From assembly GCF_014646255.1 (NCBI RefSeq), contig NZ_BMNC01000032.1, forward strand, positions 1 to 33,388: a DNA stretch of 33,388 nt, written 5' to 3'. The notes under the pieces are model-generated. The model ran no database searches, had not been told where the DNA came from, and worked only from the letters and a program-made list of their open reading frames with translations. Below, one piece after another: positions 24,256-33,301 of this stretch; within the stretch, counting starts at the first letter, position 1; each line of letters begins with the position of its first letter. Source of the DNA: Lentzea pudingi. GTDB lineage: Bacteria > Actinomycetota > Actinomycetes > Mycobacteriales > Pseudonocardiaceae. Both the position numbers and the translations under genes were made by a program.

Positions 24256-24271
24256 GTTCGCGTGACACGCC

Positions 24272-24480
24272 TGGGGGCTCGAAGGCCTCGTAGAGCGAGC
24301 CGATGGTGGTGTTGAGGTTGTCCATCACCAGAACGACCTTGTCCGCGTCGGGATAGTCGTGGCTGAGGAGCAGGTCGACCTCCGCGGCCCAGTCCCGGGG
24401 GTCCGGTGCTCGCGCGCGGTGCCCGGCGGCGGCCGGCGAGGGGCTCGACCCAGACGAAATCGAGCAGGTTCCACAACGGA
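24272..24480 (-). pseudogene. IS630-family transposase fragment
   Basis: The minus strand reads DWAAEVDLLLSHDYPDADKV and then VLVMDNLNTTIGSLYEAFEP (24272-24394). This is the typical IS630 DDE segment containing the DNLNTH-like motif. Further upstream, NLLDFVWVEPLAGRRRA in a shifted frame (about 24420-24480) belongs to the same domain. The flanks are unrelated, so only this internal piece survives, with at least one frameshift. Confidence 0.8.
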
Positions 24481-24629
24481 CGTACTCGGAGTCGATCCTC
24501 AGGTCGTTGCCGGGAGTTGCGGAACCGGGTCGCGGGCGTGGTATCGGGCACGATGAACCGCATGGCCGTCCCGCCCGAGTCCACCAAGACCTCCCCTGCG
24601 GCAGCGTCTGCTGGCGCGAACGCGGGCCT

Positions 24630-24926
24630 CAGCTGGACGACGTCACCGTCCGCCACCGCAGCGCGTTCGCCTACGCCACCGGCCACCTTCCCGACGGCAC
24701 CACGATGCCGCTGTTCCGGTTGCGCTACAACGGATCCGCCACCACCTGGGGCTTCGCCATCTACTGCGACAGCTACGAGAACTCCTGCCTACCCAGCGGC
24801 CACCCCTCAGGCACCCTACAAGAAGCACTCGACTGCGCCTGCGGACTCTACCTCAACGACCACACCACCTGGCTACAACCCGACGAACTAACGGGCGCGA
24901 CCACTAGCCCGCTGCTTTCGTGCTGA
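24630..24926 (+). pseudogene. C-terminal fragment of a conserved actinobacterial hypothetical protein
   Basis: The frame ending at 24926 reads AYATGHLPDGTTMPLFRLRY, WGFAIYCDSYENSCLPSGHP and ALDCACGLYLNDHTTWLQPD. Composition and codon use are those of a real protein of about 85 residues, whereas the 40 residues before it look random. I do not recognise a function. The last codons lie inside the left end of the IS1380-type element, so the original end was probably replaced by the IS. Confidence 0.45.
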
Positions 24927-24952
24927 TTTGACGTGGCGGGTGTCGATTACGG

Positions 24953-25025
24953 AGAAAGGTGCTCTGAACTGCAAGGATATGACTTGTCGAGGGTCATTTC
25001 CGTACCAGTTCAGGAGCACCTTTCT
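24953..25025 (+). repeat. Leader hairpin of the IS1380 transposase gene
   Basis: The arms AGAAAGGTGCTCTGAACTG (24953-24971) and 25006-25025 (its reverse complement with one extra base) enclose 34 bases and end just before the GTG start at 25027. The 3' arm may mask the ribosome-binding region (AGGAGCACC) of the transposase. This arrangement is known in several IS families as protection from read-through activation; applying it here is inference. Confidence 0.65.
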
Positions 25026-25026
25026 G

Positions 25027-26424
25027 GTGAGCAAGGCTACCGGGTCGTACCCGTCGTTGATGGTCGACACCACGGCGAACGGAATTGTGTCCTGCGCGGG
25101 CGCGACACTGCTGATCGGTACTACGGTCAAGACCGGCTTGGATCAGGCATTATCGTCGGCTCTGAGCCGCTGGCGGCACCCGAACGCGATCCATGACCCC
25201 GGCAAGATCGTGTGCGATCTGGCCATCGCGCTGGCCCTGGGCGGGGACTGCCTGGCCGACATCGCCGCGCTGCGCGCCGAACCTGGCATGTTCGGCGTGG
25301 TCGCCTCCGACCCCACCGTCTCCCGGCTGATCACCGCCCTGGCCGCGGACACGGACACGGCACTCGCGGCCATCGACTCCGCCCGCGCCGCCGCACGGGC
25401 GACCGCCTGGACACTGGCCGGCACCCACGCCCCCGACCACGCCATCAGCCCGGACGACCCGCTGATCATCGATCTGGACGCGACCCTGGTCACCGCGCAC
25501 TCGGACAAGCAGAACGCGGCGCCGACATTCAAGCGTGGCTTCGGTTTCACCCATTGTGCTCGTTCGCCGACCACGGCGCGCGGGGCACTGGCGAACCACT
25601 GGCGGTCATGCTGCGGCCAGGCAACGCCGGGTCGAACACCGCCGCCGATCACATCGCGGTGACCCGGGATGCGTTGCGGCAGTTGCCGTTCACCGCCAAG
25701 GGTGGACGTGTCGGCCGCAAAGTACTCGTTCGCGCCGACTCCGCCGGCGGCACCCACGAGTTTCTGGAATGGTTGCACGCAAGGAAACTGGGCTACTCGG
25801 TCGGGTTCACTCTGCCCGACGACGCCGTCGAACGCCTCGCCCGCATCCCCGCACACGTGTGGACCCCTGCCTACGACGACGAACGCACCCCCGCGTGACG
25901 GGGCGTGGGTCGCGGAGGCCACCGGCGTGCTGGAGATGTCCGGATAGCCGAAAGGGATGCGGGTGATCGTGCGCAAGGAACGCCCGCACCCCGGCGCACA
26001 GCTGCGGTTCACCGACGCCGACGGCCTGCGCCTGACCGCCTTCGCCACCAACACCGGCCGCGGCCAGCTCGCTGATCTGAAACTACGTCACCGCCGCCGG
26101 GCCCGCGCCGAGGACCGCATCCGCGCCGCCAAAGCCACCGGGCTGACCAACCTGCCCCTGCACGGCTACGCCCACAACCAGATCTGGGTCGCCATCGTCG
26201 CCCTCGCCCTTGAGCTGACCGCCTGGGCTCAGATGCTCGGCCTGACCGACCACGACGCCCGGCGCTGGGAGCCCAAACGCCTGCGGCTACGCCTGTTCTC
26301 CGTCGCCGGCCGCATCGCCCGCCACGCCCGGCAAGTCCACCTCCGACTGGCCCGCCACGCCCCCTGCGCTGAGCTGATCCTGACCGCCCACCAACGCATA
26401 CACGCCCTACCGCAACTGGCCTGA
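25027..26424 (+). pseudogene. IS1380-family transposase, frameshifted
   Basis: The N-terminal frame starts at GTG 25027 (VSKATGSYPSLMVDTTANG) and runs through GDCLADIAALRAEPGMFG, SDPTVSRLI and IIDLDATLVTAHSDKQ to about 25550. The frame then shifts: ADHGARGTGEPLAVMLRPGN, then VLVRADSAGGTHEFLEW, up to about 25895. After a further shift and a stop near 25945, the last part reads IVRKERPHPGAQLRF, then GYAHNQIWVAIVALALELTA, ending at 26424. These are the conserved blocks of IS1380 transposases. At least two frame changes and a stop make it inactive unless they are sequencing errors. Confidence 0.85.
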
Positions 26425-26620
26425 CCAGCCAGAACCCATCCCCACGAGCAACCACGCGTCGCAATCGGGCAGTGGAACCCGACGGCACCCAGCCGACAAC
26501 GGGCCATCTCGACCATCCCGAACCCCGGAAGGAGGACGCACAACAGTCACCAGACACGCTCTCGAGCCAGGCCGTCACCCGCGTGAAAGATCCGGGCTAG
26601 GACGAGCTGACCACTGTCAG

Positions 26621-27505
26621 CTATGCACGGCTCCGGAAGACCTCGATAAGGCTCGCGTAGCTAGCGCCGGCGTGGCCCGCTCGGATGGCGCGCTCGGTCA
26701 TGGCCTGGATCCTGGCCGGCCATTCAGTGTTCACCTCGGCGGCCGAACTCTCTCGTACCAGGTACTTCATTGTTGCCAGGTGGGTCTCCAAAGAGGCGTC
26801 CTCGGCAGGATAGACACCACGATCGATCTGGTCGGCGTACGCATTTACAAAGCCGGTCACGCTGCTGACCCATTGGTTGGCAAATGGGGCGAACTCGGCC
26901 GCATCGACCCCGGCAGCACCCAACAAGGCTGCTCCGTGCAGGAACGAGTTGAGCGTTCCCCACATGACGCCGAGCAGCGCCACGTCGTAGAGGGACGCGA
27001 GTCCGACATCCTCACCGAAGAAGGTCGTTGTGCCCAGGCGACCAAGGCTCTCGCGGTGCCTTGCATACGCCTCCGCCGACCCGCTGAACAGCAGGAAAGC
27101 TTCGGGGCGGCCGATCACCTCAGGGATCGCCATGATCGCCCCGTCTACGTAGTCGCCGGCCCACTTCGAAATGCCCCGAGCCTCGTCAGAGGTGCCAGAG
27201 GTCAGATTGACCAGGGTCCGGCTGTCGAGCTCGTCCCGGTGTGGACCGAGGACGTCTTCCACTGAGGCCGCGTCGCTGAGGCAGACGACGATCAAGGAAC
27301 TCGCCCTGAGCGCATCGGCGACGAACGGTACGAGCACGGCTCCCCGGGCGACGAGCTCGTCGGCCTTGCCGGGCGTGCGATTCCAGATCGTGGTCGGGTA
27401 GCCAGCCTCGACGAAAGCCGCGGCGAGGGCACTGCCCATCAAACCGAGGCCGATGACGGTGACGGGTTCGACGGTCGATGTGTTGCTCAGGGCACAACTG
27501 TTCAG
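26621..27505 (-). CDS. Imine reductase-like NAD(P)-dependent dehydrogenase (6PGDH/HIBADH superfamily)
   Basis: A soluble oxidoreductase of about 285 residues. The N-terminal Rossmann domain shows VIGLGLMGSALAAAF and the NADP-favouring NRTPGKA at the end of the second strand. The helical C-terminal domain has YDVALLGVMWG, where imine reductases carry their catalytic residue, and ends SLIEVFRSRA. Likely reaction: NADPH-dependent reduction of an imine or related C=X bond. The start is a problem: homology begins at VEPVTVIG (about 27466), but the frame has no ATG/GTG/TTG there. CTG codons lie at 27490 and 27505. The first canonical starts (27700, 27673) lie inside the divergent regulator gene. 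It may use a rare start, or the 5' end was altered. It is divergent from, and possibly controlled by, the SARP regulator. Confidence 0.8.
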   Translation of the reverse strand: MNSCALSNTSTVEPVTVIGLGLMGSALAAAFVEAGYPTTIWNRTPGKADELVARGAVLVPFVADALRASSLIVVCLSDAASVEDVLGPHRDELDSRTLVNLTSGTSDEARGISKWAGDYVDGAIMAIPEVIGRPEAFLLFSGSAEAYARHRESLGRLGTTTFFGEDVGLASLYDVALLGVMWGTLNSFLHGAALLGAAGVDAAEFAPFANQWVSSVTGFVNAYADQIDRGVYPAEDASLETHLATMKYLVRESSAAEVNTEWPARIQAMTERAIRAGHAGASYASLIEVFRSRA

Positions 27506-27565
27506 GATGGAAGTTCCGGTCAGTCTTCGAAAAGGTTGCGGCGAAACCGCGAGTGACGTCGTGGG

Positions 27566-30500
27566 ATGCGTTTCGGAATACTGGGTTCCCTGGAAGTGTG
27601 GACATCGGATGGGAGACCTGTCCGCGTTCGGGAGACGAGGGTCCGCACTCTCTTGGCCGTGCTGCTGGTGCACCGTGGCCGGCCAGTCTCGGTGAACCAA
27701 TTGGTCGATGCTCTTTGGGGCGGAACGCCCTCGCCGAACTACGTCCGCACATTGCGGTCGAAGGTCTCGCTGCTGCGGCGGACGCTGGAGAACGCCGAGC
27801 CGGGCAGCTACGACCTGATCGAGACCCGTCCTCCGGGGTATCTGCTGCGGGTCGAGGACGGCGCGGTTGACGCTGGGTGTTTTGATGCGCTGCTACGCCA
27901 GGCACAGGCGATCGCAGGCGACCCGCGTGCAAAGAGCCGGTTGCTGACTGAGGCTGCAGGCTTGTGGCGAGGTGCGACGGCACTTGCGGATTGCACCGAC
28001 GAGGAGTTCGTGCAAGCCGAGTCTCGACGACTCGAAGAGCGGCGATTGGTCGCGCTCGAGGAGCTTGCCGAGGCTCGGCTTGAACTCGGCGAGCACGCCG
28101 TCCTGGCAGGCGAGCTGAGCGGACTCGTCGCCGCGCATCCGATGCGGGAGCGGCTACGGGCCGTGCACGTCCGCGCTCTGTACGTCTCGGGACGGCAGGA
28201 CGAGGCGTTGGCGAGTCTTGCAGAGCTGCGCGATCGGCTGCGTGACGAACTTGGCCTTGATCCCGGCCGCGCACTGACCGGGTTGCATGAGGCGATTCTG
28301 CGGCAGGACGCTGCTCTGACTCCTGCCGCAGCTCACGAAACCCGGTCACGCGGTAGCTTGCCCGTGCCGTTGACCGAATTGATCGGCCGCCTCGAGGACG
28401 CCCAACAGGTCGGCGCCCTGCTGACGTCTGAGCGGCTGGTGACCTTGACCGGGGTCGGCGGGGTCGGCAAGACACGGCTCGCCCTGGAGGTAGCCACACG
28501 GCGTGCCGGGACACACTTCGATGGCACTCGTCTGGTGGAGCTCGCCATGGCACGGACGGCAGCCGAGGTGCACGAGGCCGTCGCGACGGCGCTCGGGCTG
28601 AGGGAAGACCTTCATGCCCCAGCTCGGTCTGTGCCCGAATTGCTCGCCGATGCGCTCGCTGGCCAGGACGTGCTGCTCGTGTTGGACAACTGCGAGCACG
28701 TCATCGAGCCGGTCGCCGAGATAGCGGCTCAGCTGCTCCGGGCCGCACCTGCCCTGCGGGTCCTGGCCACCAGTCAGGAACCACTTTCGATCGTCGGCGA
28801 ACGTGTGCGGCCGGTCGCACCGTTGGACCTGCCGGAACCGGACGTGGACCGGCTGCAGCAGTCGACTGCGGTGCAACTCTTCGTCGCTCGCGCCGCCGCC
28901 GCTGCGCCCGACTTCCGCTTCAGCTCTGACAATGCGGAGGCCGTCGCGACGATCTGCCGCCGCCTGGATGGCATCCCGCTCGCGCTGGAGATGGCTGCTG
29001 CCCAGTTGCGTGGAATGTCCGTGGCCGACCTCGCTGCCCGGCTCGACGATCGGTTCCGCGTGCTCACCGCACCGCTACGCGCTGCTCCCGCACGGCAGCG
29101 CACGTTGCGGGCGACCATCGACTGGAGTTGGGATCTGCTCAGCAAGCCGGAACAGGTCCTGCTTCGCCGCCTCGCTGCATTCGCGGACGGCTGTGTGTTG
29201 GAAGCCGCTGAGGCCGTGTGCGTCGGAGGGCCAGTAAGCCGGGACGACGTCGTTCTCCTGCTCGGGCGACTGGTCGATCGGTCGATGGTCAGTCGGCAAG
29301 GCGGCCGGTATCGGCTGCTGGAGTCCGTTGCGATCTACTGCGCCGATCGACTGGCCGAGGCCGATGACGAAGACGAACGACGGGACCGTCATCTCTCCTA
29401 CTACCTCGACTTCGCCGAGCGTGCCGACGTACGGCTCCGAGGCCACGAGCAGCGACTGTGGCTTGAACAGCTGTCAGCGGAAGTCGCCAACATTCGCGCT
29501 GCACTCCTGCACGCGGTGAGCCGTACCTTCACAGATGCGGCGCTGCGGTTGGCTAACGCCTTCGCGTGGTTCTGCTTCCTGCGTGGCCGGTTTGCCGAGG
29601 CACTGCGCTCACTCGACCTCGCTCTGTCAGACGGCGGCAGTTCCCACCTCAAGGCGTCCGCCCGTGCTTGGCAGACCGGCATGTCGCTGCTGCTCGGTAC
29701 ACCGGAGACCGACAGCCAAGTCGTGCTGGAGTTGTACGAGACCGTCGAGGACCCGGCAGGACGGGCCCGCGCACTGTGGTTCATTGCATTGTGCAGAGCC
29801 GGATTTGGCGATCCTGTGGCGAATCTAGGTCTCGCTCACCGAGCACGTGCCGGCTTCGAGGCACAGGGTGACCGATGGGGCATCGCTGCGGCTTTGTCGG
29901 TCAACGCTGAACTCCTTCTCTACCTGGGTGACCAGAAACAGGCGCGGGCGAACGCCACCCAGGCGCAGGCGCTCTTCCGCGAGGTCGGCGACCGATGGGG
30001 TCAGTTGCAGGCTGCCTACACGCTCGGAGACCTGGCAGAGATAGCCGGCAACTACGGCACAGCTGAACACCTGCGGCACGAGGCCCACCAACTCGCCCAA
30101 GACCTCAAACTGTGGAACGACGTGTCAAAGATGTTGGCACGGCTAGGCCGCGTCGCACTGCTCGTCGGCGACCTCGACCGCGCAAATGAACTCCACAACC
30201 GTGCCAGGCAGCTAGCCGCAACGTACGGTTACCAACGTGGCGAGGAGTTCGCTGAAATCGGGATGGGACTCGTGGCCCGCCGCCAAGACAGGTTCGACGA
30301 CGCCGAAACCCACTTCAACGCCTGGCTCGACTGGTGCCGCAAGTGGGACAGCGACCACGGAGTGGCGTTCATCCTGGCCGAGCTCGGCTTCATCGCCGAG
30401 CAGCGCGGAGACGCCGATGCTGCCCGAAAGCACCATCAGGAAGGACTTGAGCATGCTCGCCGCACAGGTGATCTGCGCGCCATAGCTCTCGCTTTGGAGG

Positions 30501-30799
30501 GCCTCGCAGGAGCCGAAGCCCTCGCGGGCGCTCACTCGGAAGCAGCCCGACTACTCGGTGTGGCCTTCGCAGCCCGCGATGCGATCGGTGTGCCGCTTCC
30601 CGCAGCGGAACGTGGCGACGTCGACCGCATCACCGAGATCGCCCGCACCGGCCTGACCTCGGAGGCATACGAGCACGCCTTCGAGCAGGGTTCCTGTCTC
30701 ACAGCCACTTCGGCTGTGGCGTGGACGATCACCAGTCGACAAAGCGGCGATCTCACCAACGGCGACTCCGGGGCCGAGAGCCTGTCGGAGTGCGTGTGA
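27566..30799 (+). CDS. SARP/AfsR-type transcriptional regulator with NB-ARC and TPR domains
   Basis: 1077 residues. The N-terminal OmpR-type winged helix (about 1-95; MRFGILGSLEVW, LLAVLLVHRGRPVS) is followed by a bacterial transcriptional activation domain (about 96-245). The STAND ATPase follows, with Walker A GVGGVGKT (Lys302) and Walker B LLVLDNCEH (Asp374), then a helical linker and tetratricopeptide-like repeats (about 640-1030, many A..LG/AL..G units). This is the architecture of large SARPs that activate antibiotic clusters. It is separated from the NRPS operon by 6.5 kb of IS debris, so it may regulate that operon, the divergent dehydrogenase, or neither. ATG at 27566 has a weak upstream GTGGG. 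The frame is intact. Confidence 0.92.
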   Translation: MRFGILGSLEVWTSDGRPVRVRETRVRTLLAVLLVHRGRPVSVNQLVDALWGGTPSPNYVRTLRSKVSLLRRTLENAEPGSYDLIETRPPGYLLRVEDGAVDAGCFDALLRQAQAIAGDPRAKSRLLTEAAGLWRGATALADCTDEEFVQAESRRLEERRLVALEELAEARLELGEHAVLAGELSGLVAAHPMRERLRAVHVRALYVSGRQDEALASLAELRDRLRDELGLDPGRALTGLHEAILRQDAALTPAAAHETRSRGSLPVPLTELIGRLEDAQQVGALLTSERLVTLTGVGGVGKTRLALEVATRRAGTHFDGTRLVELAMARTAAEVHEAVATALGLREDLHAPARSVPELLADALAGQDVLLVLDNCEHVIEPVAEIAAQLLRAAPALRVLATSQEPLSIVGERVRPVAPLDLPEPDVDRLQQSTAVQLFVARAAAAAPDFRFSSDNAEAVATICRRLDGIPLALEMAAAQLRGMSVADLAARLDDRFRVLTAPLRAAPARQRTLRATIDWSWDLLSKPEQVLLRRLAAFADGCVLEAAEAVCVGGPVSRDDVVLLLGRLVDRSMVSRQGGRYRLLESVAIYCADRLAEADDEDERRDRHLSYYLDFAERADVRLRGHEQRLWLEQLSAEVANIRAALLHAVSRTFTDAALRLANAFAWFCFLRGRFAEALRSLDLALSDGGSSHLKASARAWQTGMSLLLGTPETDSQVVLELYETVEDPAGRARALWFIALCRAGFGDPVANLGLAHRARAGFEAQGDRWGIAAALSVNAELLLYLGDQKQARANATQAQALFREVGDRWGQLQAAYTLGDLAEIAGNYGTAEHLRHEAHQLAQDLKLWNDVSKMLARLGRVALLVGDLDRANELHNRARQLAATYGYQRGEEFAEIGMGLVARRQDRFDDAETHFNAWLDWCRKWDSDHGVAFILAELGFIAEQRGDADAARKHHQEGLEHARRTGDLRAIALALEGLAGAEALAGAHSEAARLLGVAFAARDAIGVPLPAAERGDVDRITEIARTGLTSEAYEHAFEQGSCLTATSAVAWTITSRQSGDLTNGDSGAESLSECV

Positions 30800-30959
30800 C
30801 TCCGGTCCCTGTGCTCTGGCGAGTTGTGGGTCTTGCTGGCTACCAGAACGAGGGAAGCTCCTAACAGGACTGAGCCAATGAAAGTCGAGTCTGGACCAGG
30901 AAGCAGGCGTGATCACCGGACGCAAGCGGATCTTGACCAGCGCAATTCCAGAAGCCTCG

Positions 30960-31165
30960 GCCGCATGCCAGGCAACGACCTAATCGTCGTCGACGACATC
31001 GCGTGATCCCAGTTGCCTCGGACGCCACCGAAGCGCTCTGCCGCAACTGCGACGCCGCTCGATCCTGGTCATCTGCAACATCCACCCCTCAGGCTTCGAC
31101 ACAATCATGCCCAAGACCACCACGACAGTCGTCCGGCTCCTGCACCAGACGCGCGAGTGACACCG
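30960..31165 (+). pseudogene. IS21-family helper ATPase (IstB) relic
   Basis: NDLIVVDDIA, then IPVASDATEALCRNCDAAR in the next frame, then SILVICNIHPSGFDTIMPKT followed by TTTVVRLLHQTRE in the third. These match in order the Walker B region and following segment of IstB (NDLIVVDDIG..P...DAAE.L...D, SSN.HP.GFDELMPKT). Two frameshifts lie within 200 bases, and no IstA or IS ends are recognised. Confidence 0.75.
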
Positions 31166-31427
31166 ACGTCCACCCATCCGGACGAGAAAGGACCGTTGAC
31201 AGACGGGTGGCCGGGTGAGACCGCTAAGCCTTCACCAGGTCGAACATCTGGCAGATAGCGGTGCTTCGCACCACGATCGGGGCAACGCCGATTGGTGCTC
31301 TCGCAGCCGAGCCGGTCCCGGCGAACACTTCAGGTGATCAGGGTCCTACCCACGCTGGAGTCTTGGGTTGGTCACTGCCTGATCCACAGAGGACGCTGGG
31401 GTGTCCGGTTCGCGTGCTCCAGTTGTC
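31166..31427. other. Intergenic stretch, no gene recognised
   Basis: Probably decayed IS21 DNA next to the IstB relic. I see no recognisable protein motif, hairpin or promoter. Confidence 0.35.
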
Positions 31428-31716
31428 TTAGTCAGCCGGCTTGCGATTGTTGCTCGCACTGGATGAACACCGGGCGGGGCGCACACGGTACGGATTCAAG
31501 AGGTCTTCTTGCACGCGGAAATCGACGACGCGGCTCGACCCGTCAATGGCGAGCCTGCAGGTGTGTTCGTTCGGGATCGCTCGGAGCACTGTGATCGACC
31601 ACATCTGATAGCTGCTGACTAGCGCTGGAACCACTTTCGGGCGCTGATGCTGATGCTGTCATCGCCATACAAGCGAGCGCCGCACAAGTCGTGGCTACAA
31701 TCAATAGGAATCTCAT
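31428..31716 (-). pseudogene. Small secreted protein gene, apparently frameshifted
   Basis: ATG at 31716, with AGGA seven bases upstream, encodes a clear signal peptide (MRFLLIVATTCAALACMAMT, then ASASA cleavage). In that frame translation stops at 31543 after 57 residues. From about 31650 another frame reads MWSITVLRAIPNEHTCRLAI and DGSSRVVDFRVQEDLLNPY, ending at 31428, and looks more protein-like than the first. I suspect one indel near 31640-31660 in a gene of about 95 residues. It is also possible that the 57-residue product is real. The mature domain is not recognised. A 16-bp palindrome lies 35 bases upstream. Confidence 0.45.
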
Positions 31717-31750
31717 TCATAAATCCTAGTTGCGCACGAAGTCCCTGTCG

Positions 31751-31766
31751 CCCTACGCGCGTAGGG
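31751..31766. promoter_or_regulatory. Perfect 16-bp palindrome, candidate operator
   Basis: CCCTACGCGCGTAGGG is fully self-complementary. It sits 35 bases upstream of the small secreted-protein start (31716, minus strand), within the expected promoter. A dimeric repressor site is the simplest reading; no regulator gene is adjacent. Confidence 0.45.
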
Positions 31767-32356
31767 TTCACAGAGAACCACAGTGAGTACATTACTTTTT
31801 CACCGGCTTCGGACCTACCCGAGGCAGGCCATCACGATTTGTATTCGTCAATCTGGAAAAACGTAGACGATCTGCGATATCGGACGCACGGCCCGCAGTC
31901 ATGTGAAAATTACGGCTCTTAGCCACGTCGGTTCGACTCCAAGGCCATGCCATCCGGGCCGGCACAGTGATGCGATCATTCCGCCACCAGAAGCCACATG
32001 GACTATCCGATATGAACTGAGAAGCGTCGATCCCGTGGAACGCAGGGGTGGGGACGGATCGGCCAAATTGGGCCACGTCCAGCAACAGGGGCTGCCCCTG
32101 ACTGGCAGATCCACTTGAACAGCACGTCCACCACCAGCAACAGTCGCGTGCACTCACCGGCGAGCTGCCACAGACGCACTGCGCCCCGTGCTGCCCGCCA
32201 GTACTATCGAGCCTGCGACATCACCAGACCGTCACGCGACGGCACGGAACTCCACTCCACGAAGCGCGAGTTCAACGCCTGATCCGCCAATCTGCAAGTC
32301 CAGACTCCGTAAACCACGTCAATGTGATCGAGCGATGACATCCGCCACAAAGAAGT
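31767..32356. other. Intergenic stretch, no gene recognised
   Basis: A minus-strand open frame (31792-32157, 121 codons) is rich in Trp, Cys and Arg and has no ribosome-binding site or known motif. I do not consider it a gene. No other structure was seen. Confidence 0.35.
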
Positions 32357-32758
32357 TCAGATGGGGTTCTCAATGCAATTGGCTGGACGTACCTGGATGG
32401 ATGAGATCCGGTTGTTCATCGGCCCGAGTTCGTCAACCCGAGCGCCTGGACGTACCTGGACGCTGTCCCCTTGGAAGTTCACACCGTCAAACAACCAAAG
32501 GCAGACATCCGTATTGTTGATGACCGAGTTCGCCTGATTCGATCGAGAGCCCAGGTCTCGAGTGCCAGCGAACCCATTCACCTCGGCGCCAGCAAAACCA
32601 GAATCGCTGTAGAGGCAGTACTCGAAAGACCGGCAGTCTGCAGCCCCGCTTGCGTCGCCTCCCATGATGAGCAGCGATGCGACAGCTGCAGAGAAGGCCC
32701 CGAACGCGCCGAGCGCACGACGCTTGGCCGACACGTGGAGAACTCGATCATCAGACAT
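32357..32758 (-). CDS. Secreted small protein, peptidase inhibitor I36/crystallin-like
   Basis: 133 residues. An N-terminal signal peptide (about 1-40: basic AKRRALG, hydrophobic FSAAVASLLIM, cleavage near ASGA) is followed by a cysteine-containing beta domain: CRSFEYCLYSDSGFAGAEVN, then NNTDVCLWLFDGVNFQGDSV and NNRISSIQV. The repeated Tyr/aromatic-x-FxG pattern and the final ISSI are typical of the I36 (Streptomyces metalloproteinase inhibitor) and beta-gamma-crystallin fold. Role: probably an extracellular protease inhibitor or wall-associated protein. ATG 32758 has AAGGAG eight bases upstream. The four cysteines could form two disulphides. Confidence 0.8.
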   Translation of the reverse strand: MSDDRVLHVSAKRRALGAFGAFSAAVASLLIMGGDASGAADCRSFEYCLYSDSGFAGAEVNGFAGTRDLGSRSNQANSVINNTDVCLWLFDGVNFQGDSVQVRPGARVDELGPMNNRISSIQVRPANCIENPI

Positions 32759-33301
32759 TCAAACTACTCCTTGACGACTGTGACAAAAACGCTGAAATAG
32801 CGATCGTCAGACGAGGAAAAAACAAGTACCACTCTTCAGTGCATCACGCAAGATGTTCGAAGACCAGCATCTCCAGCGAAATGTTCGAAGCGGGGTGGCG
32901 AAGCGTCCGTTCGAGTGCTCACACTGTCCAGTCAGACAGGCATTGGTGACATGAATTCAACCATACAATCTGCCATCGAAGAGTCGAGCCGGCGACGCCA
33001 GCGGAAGTCAAGATCGCCGAAACACCGGAAACCCACGCCATCGTGCGGTACTCGCGGATCCAGATGGCCGAGCGCTCAGGATGGAGCGACTCCGTCGCCA
33101 TTGCTCACGAGCCAACTCCGCTTCGATCGGCACTGCGGGCACGCTCATTCCGGAGTGTTCGTCCGTGTTGCTCGGACACTTGCTGGTCATGGCCGCCGAC
33201 ATCTGGCAGAACTATGCGGCCAGCATGATCAGCACACGCTCGCTCACGGCGTTCGATCACTGACACCAGCTTCACGGAATTAGTCATCTGAAGGGTTATC
33301 C
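32759..33301. other. Intergenic stretch between divergent secreted-protein genes
   Basis: It should hold two divergent promoters. Overlapping open frames around 32915-33287 exist on both strands, but none has a ribosome-binding site with a recognisable protein. One plus-strand frame near its end reads LLGHLLVMAADIWQNYAASM, which I do not recognise. Confidence 0.35.

Larger units (their letters stand above)
24904..26600 (+). mobile_element. IS1380-family element, inactive
   Basis: The imperfect terminal repeats are CTAGCCCGCTGCTTTCGTGC (24904-24923) and, read inward from 26600, CTAGCCCGGATCTTTCACGC. They enclose a broken IS1380 transposase gene. The 4-base neighbours (ACCA and GACG) differ, so no target duplication is preserved. 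About 170 bases follow the transposase stop before the right end. Confidence 0.75.

Noticed and set aside
27186..28553. 455-codon minus-strand open frame over the SARP start
   Set aside because: Arg/Pro/Ser-rich; opposes the conserved winged helix and Walker A of the regulator. Treated as a shadow.
31792..32157. 121-codon minus-strand open frame
   Set aside because: No ribosome-binding site, unusual Trp/Cys/Arg composition, no motif recognised.
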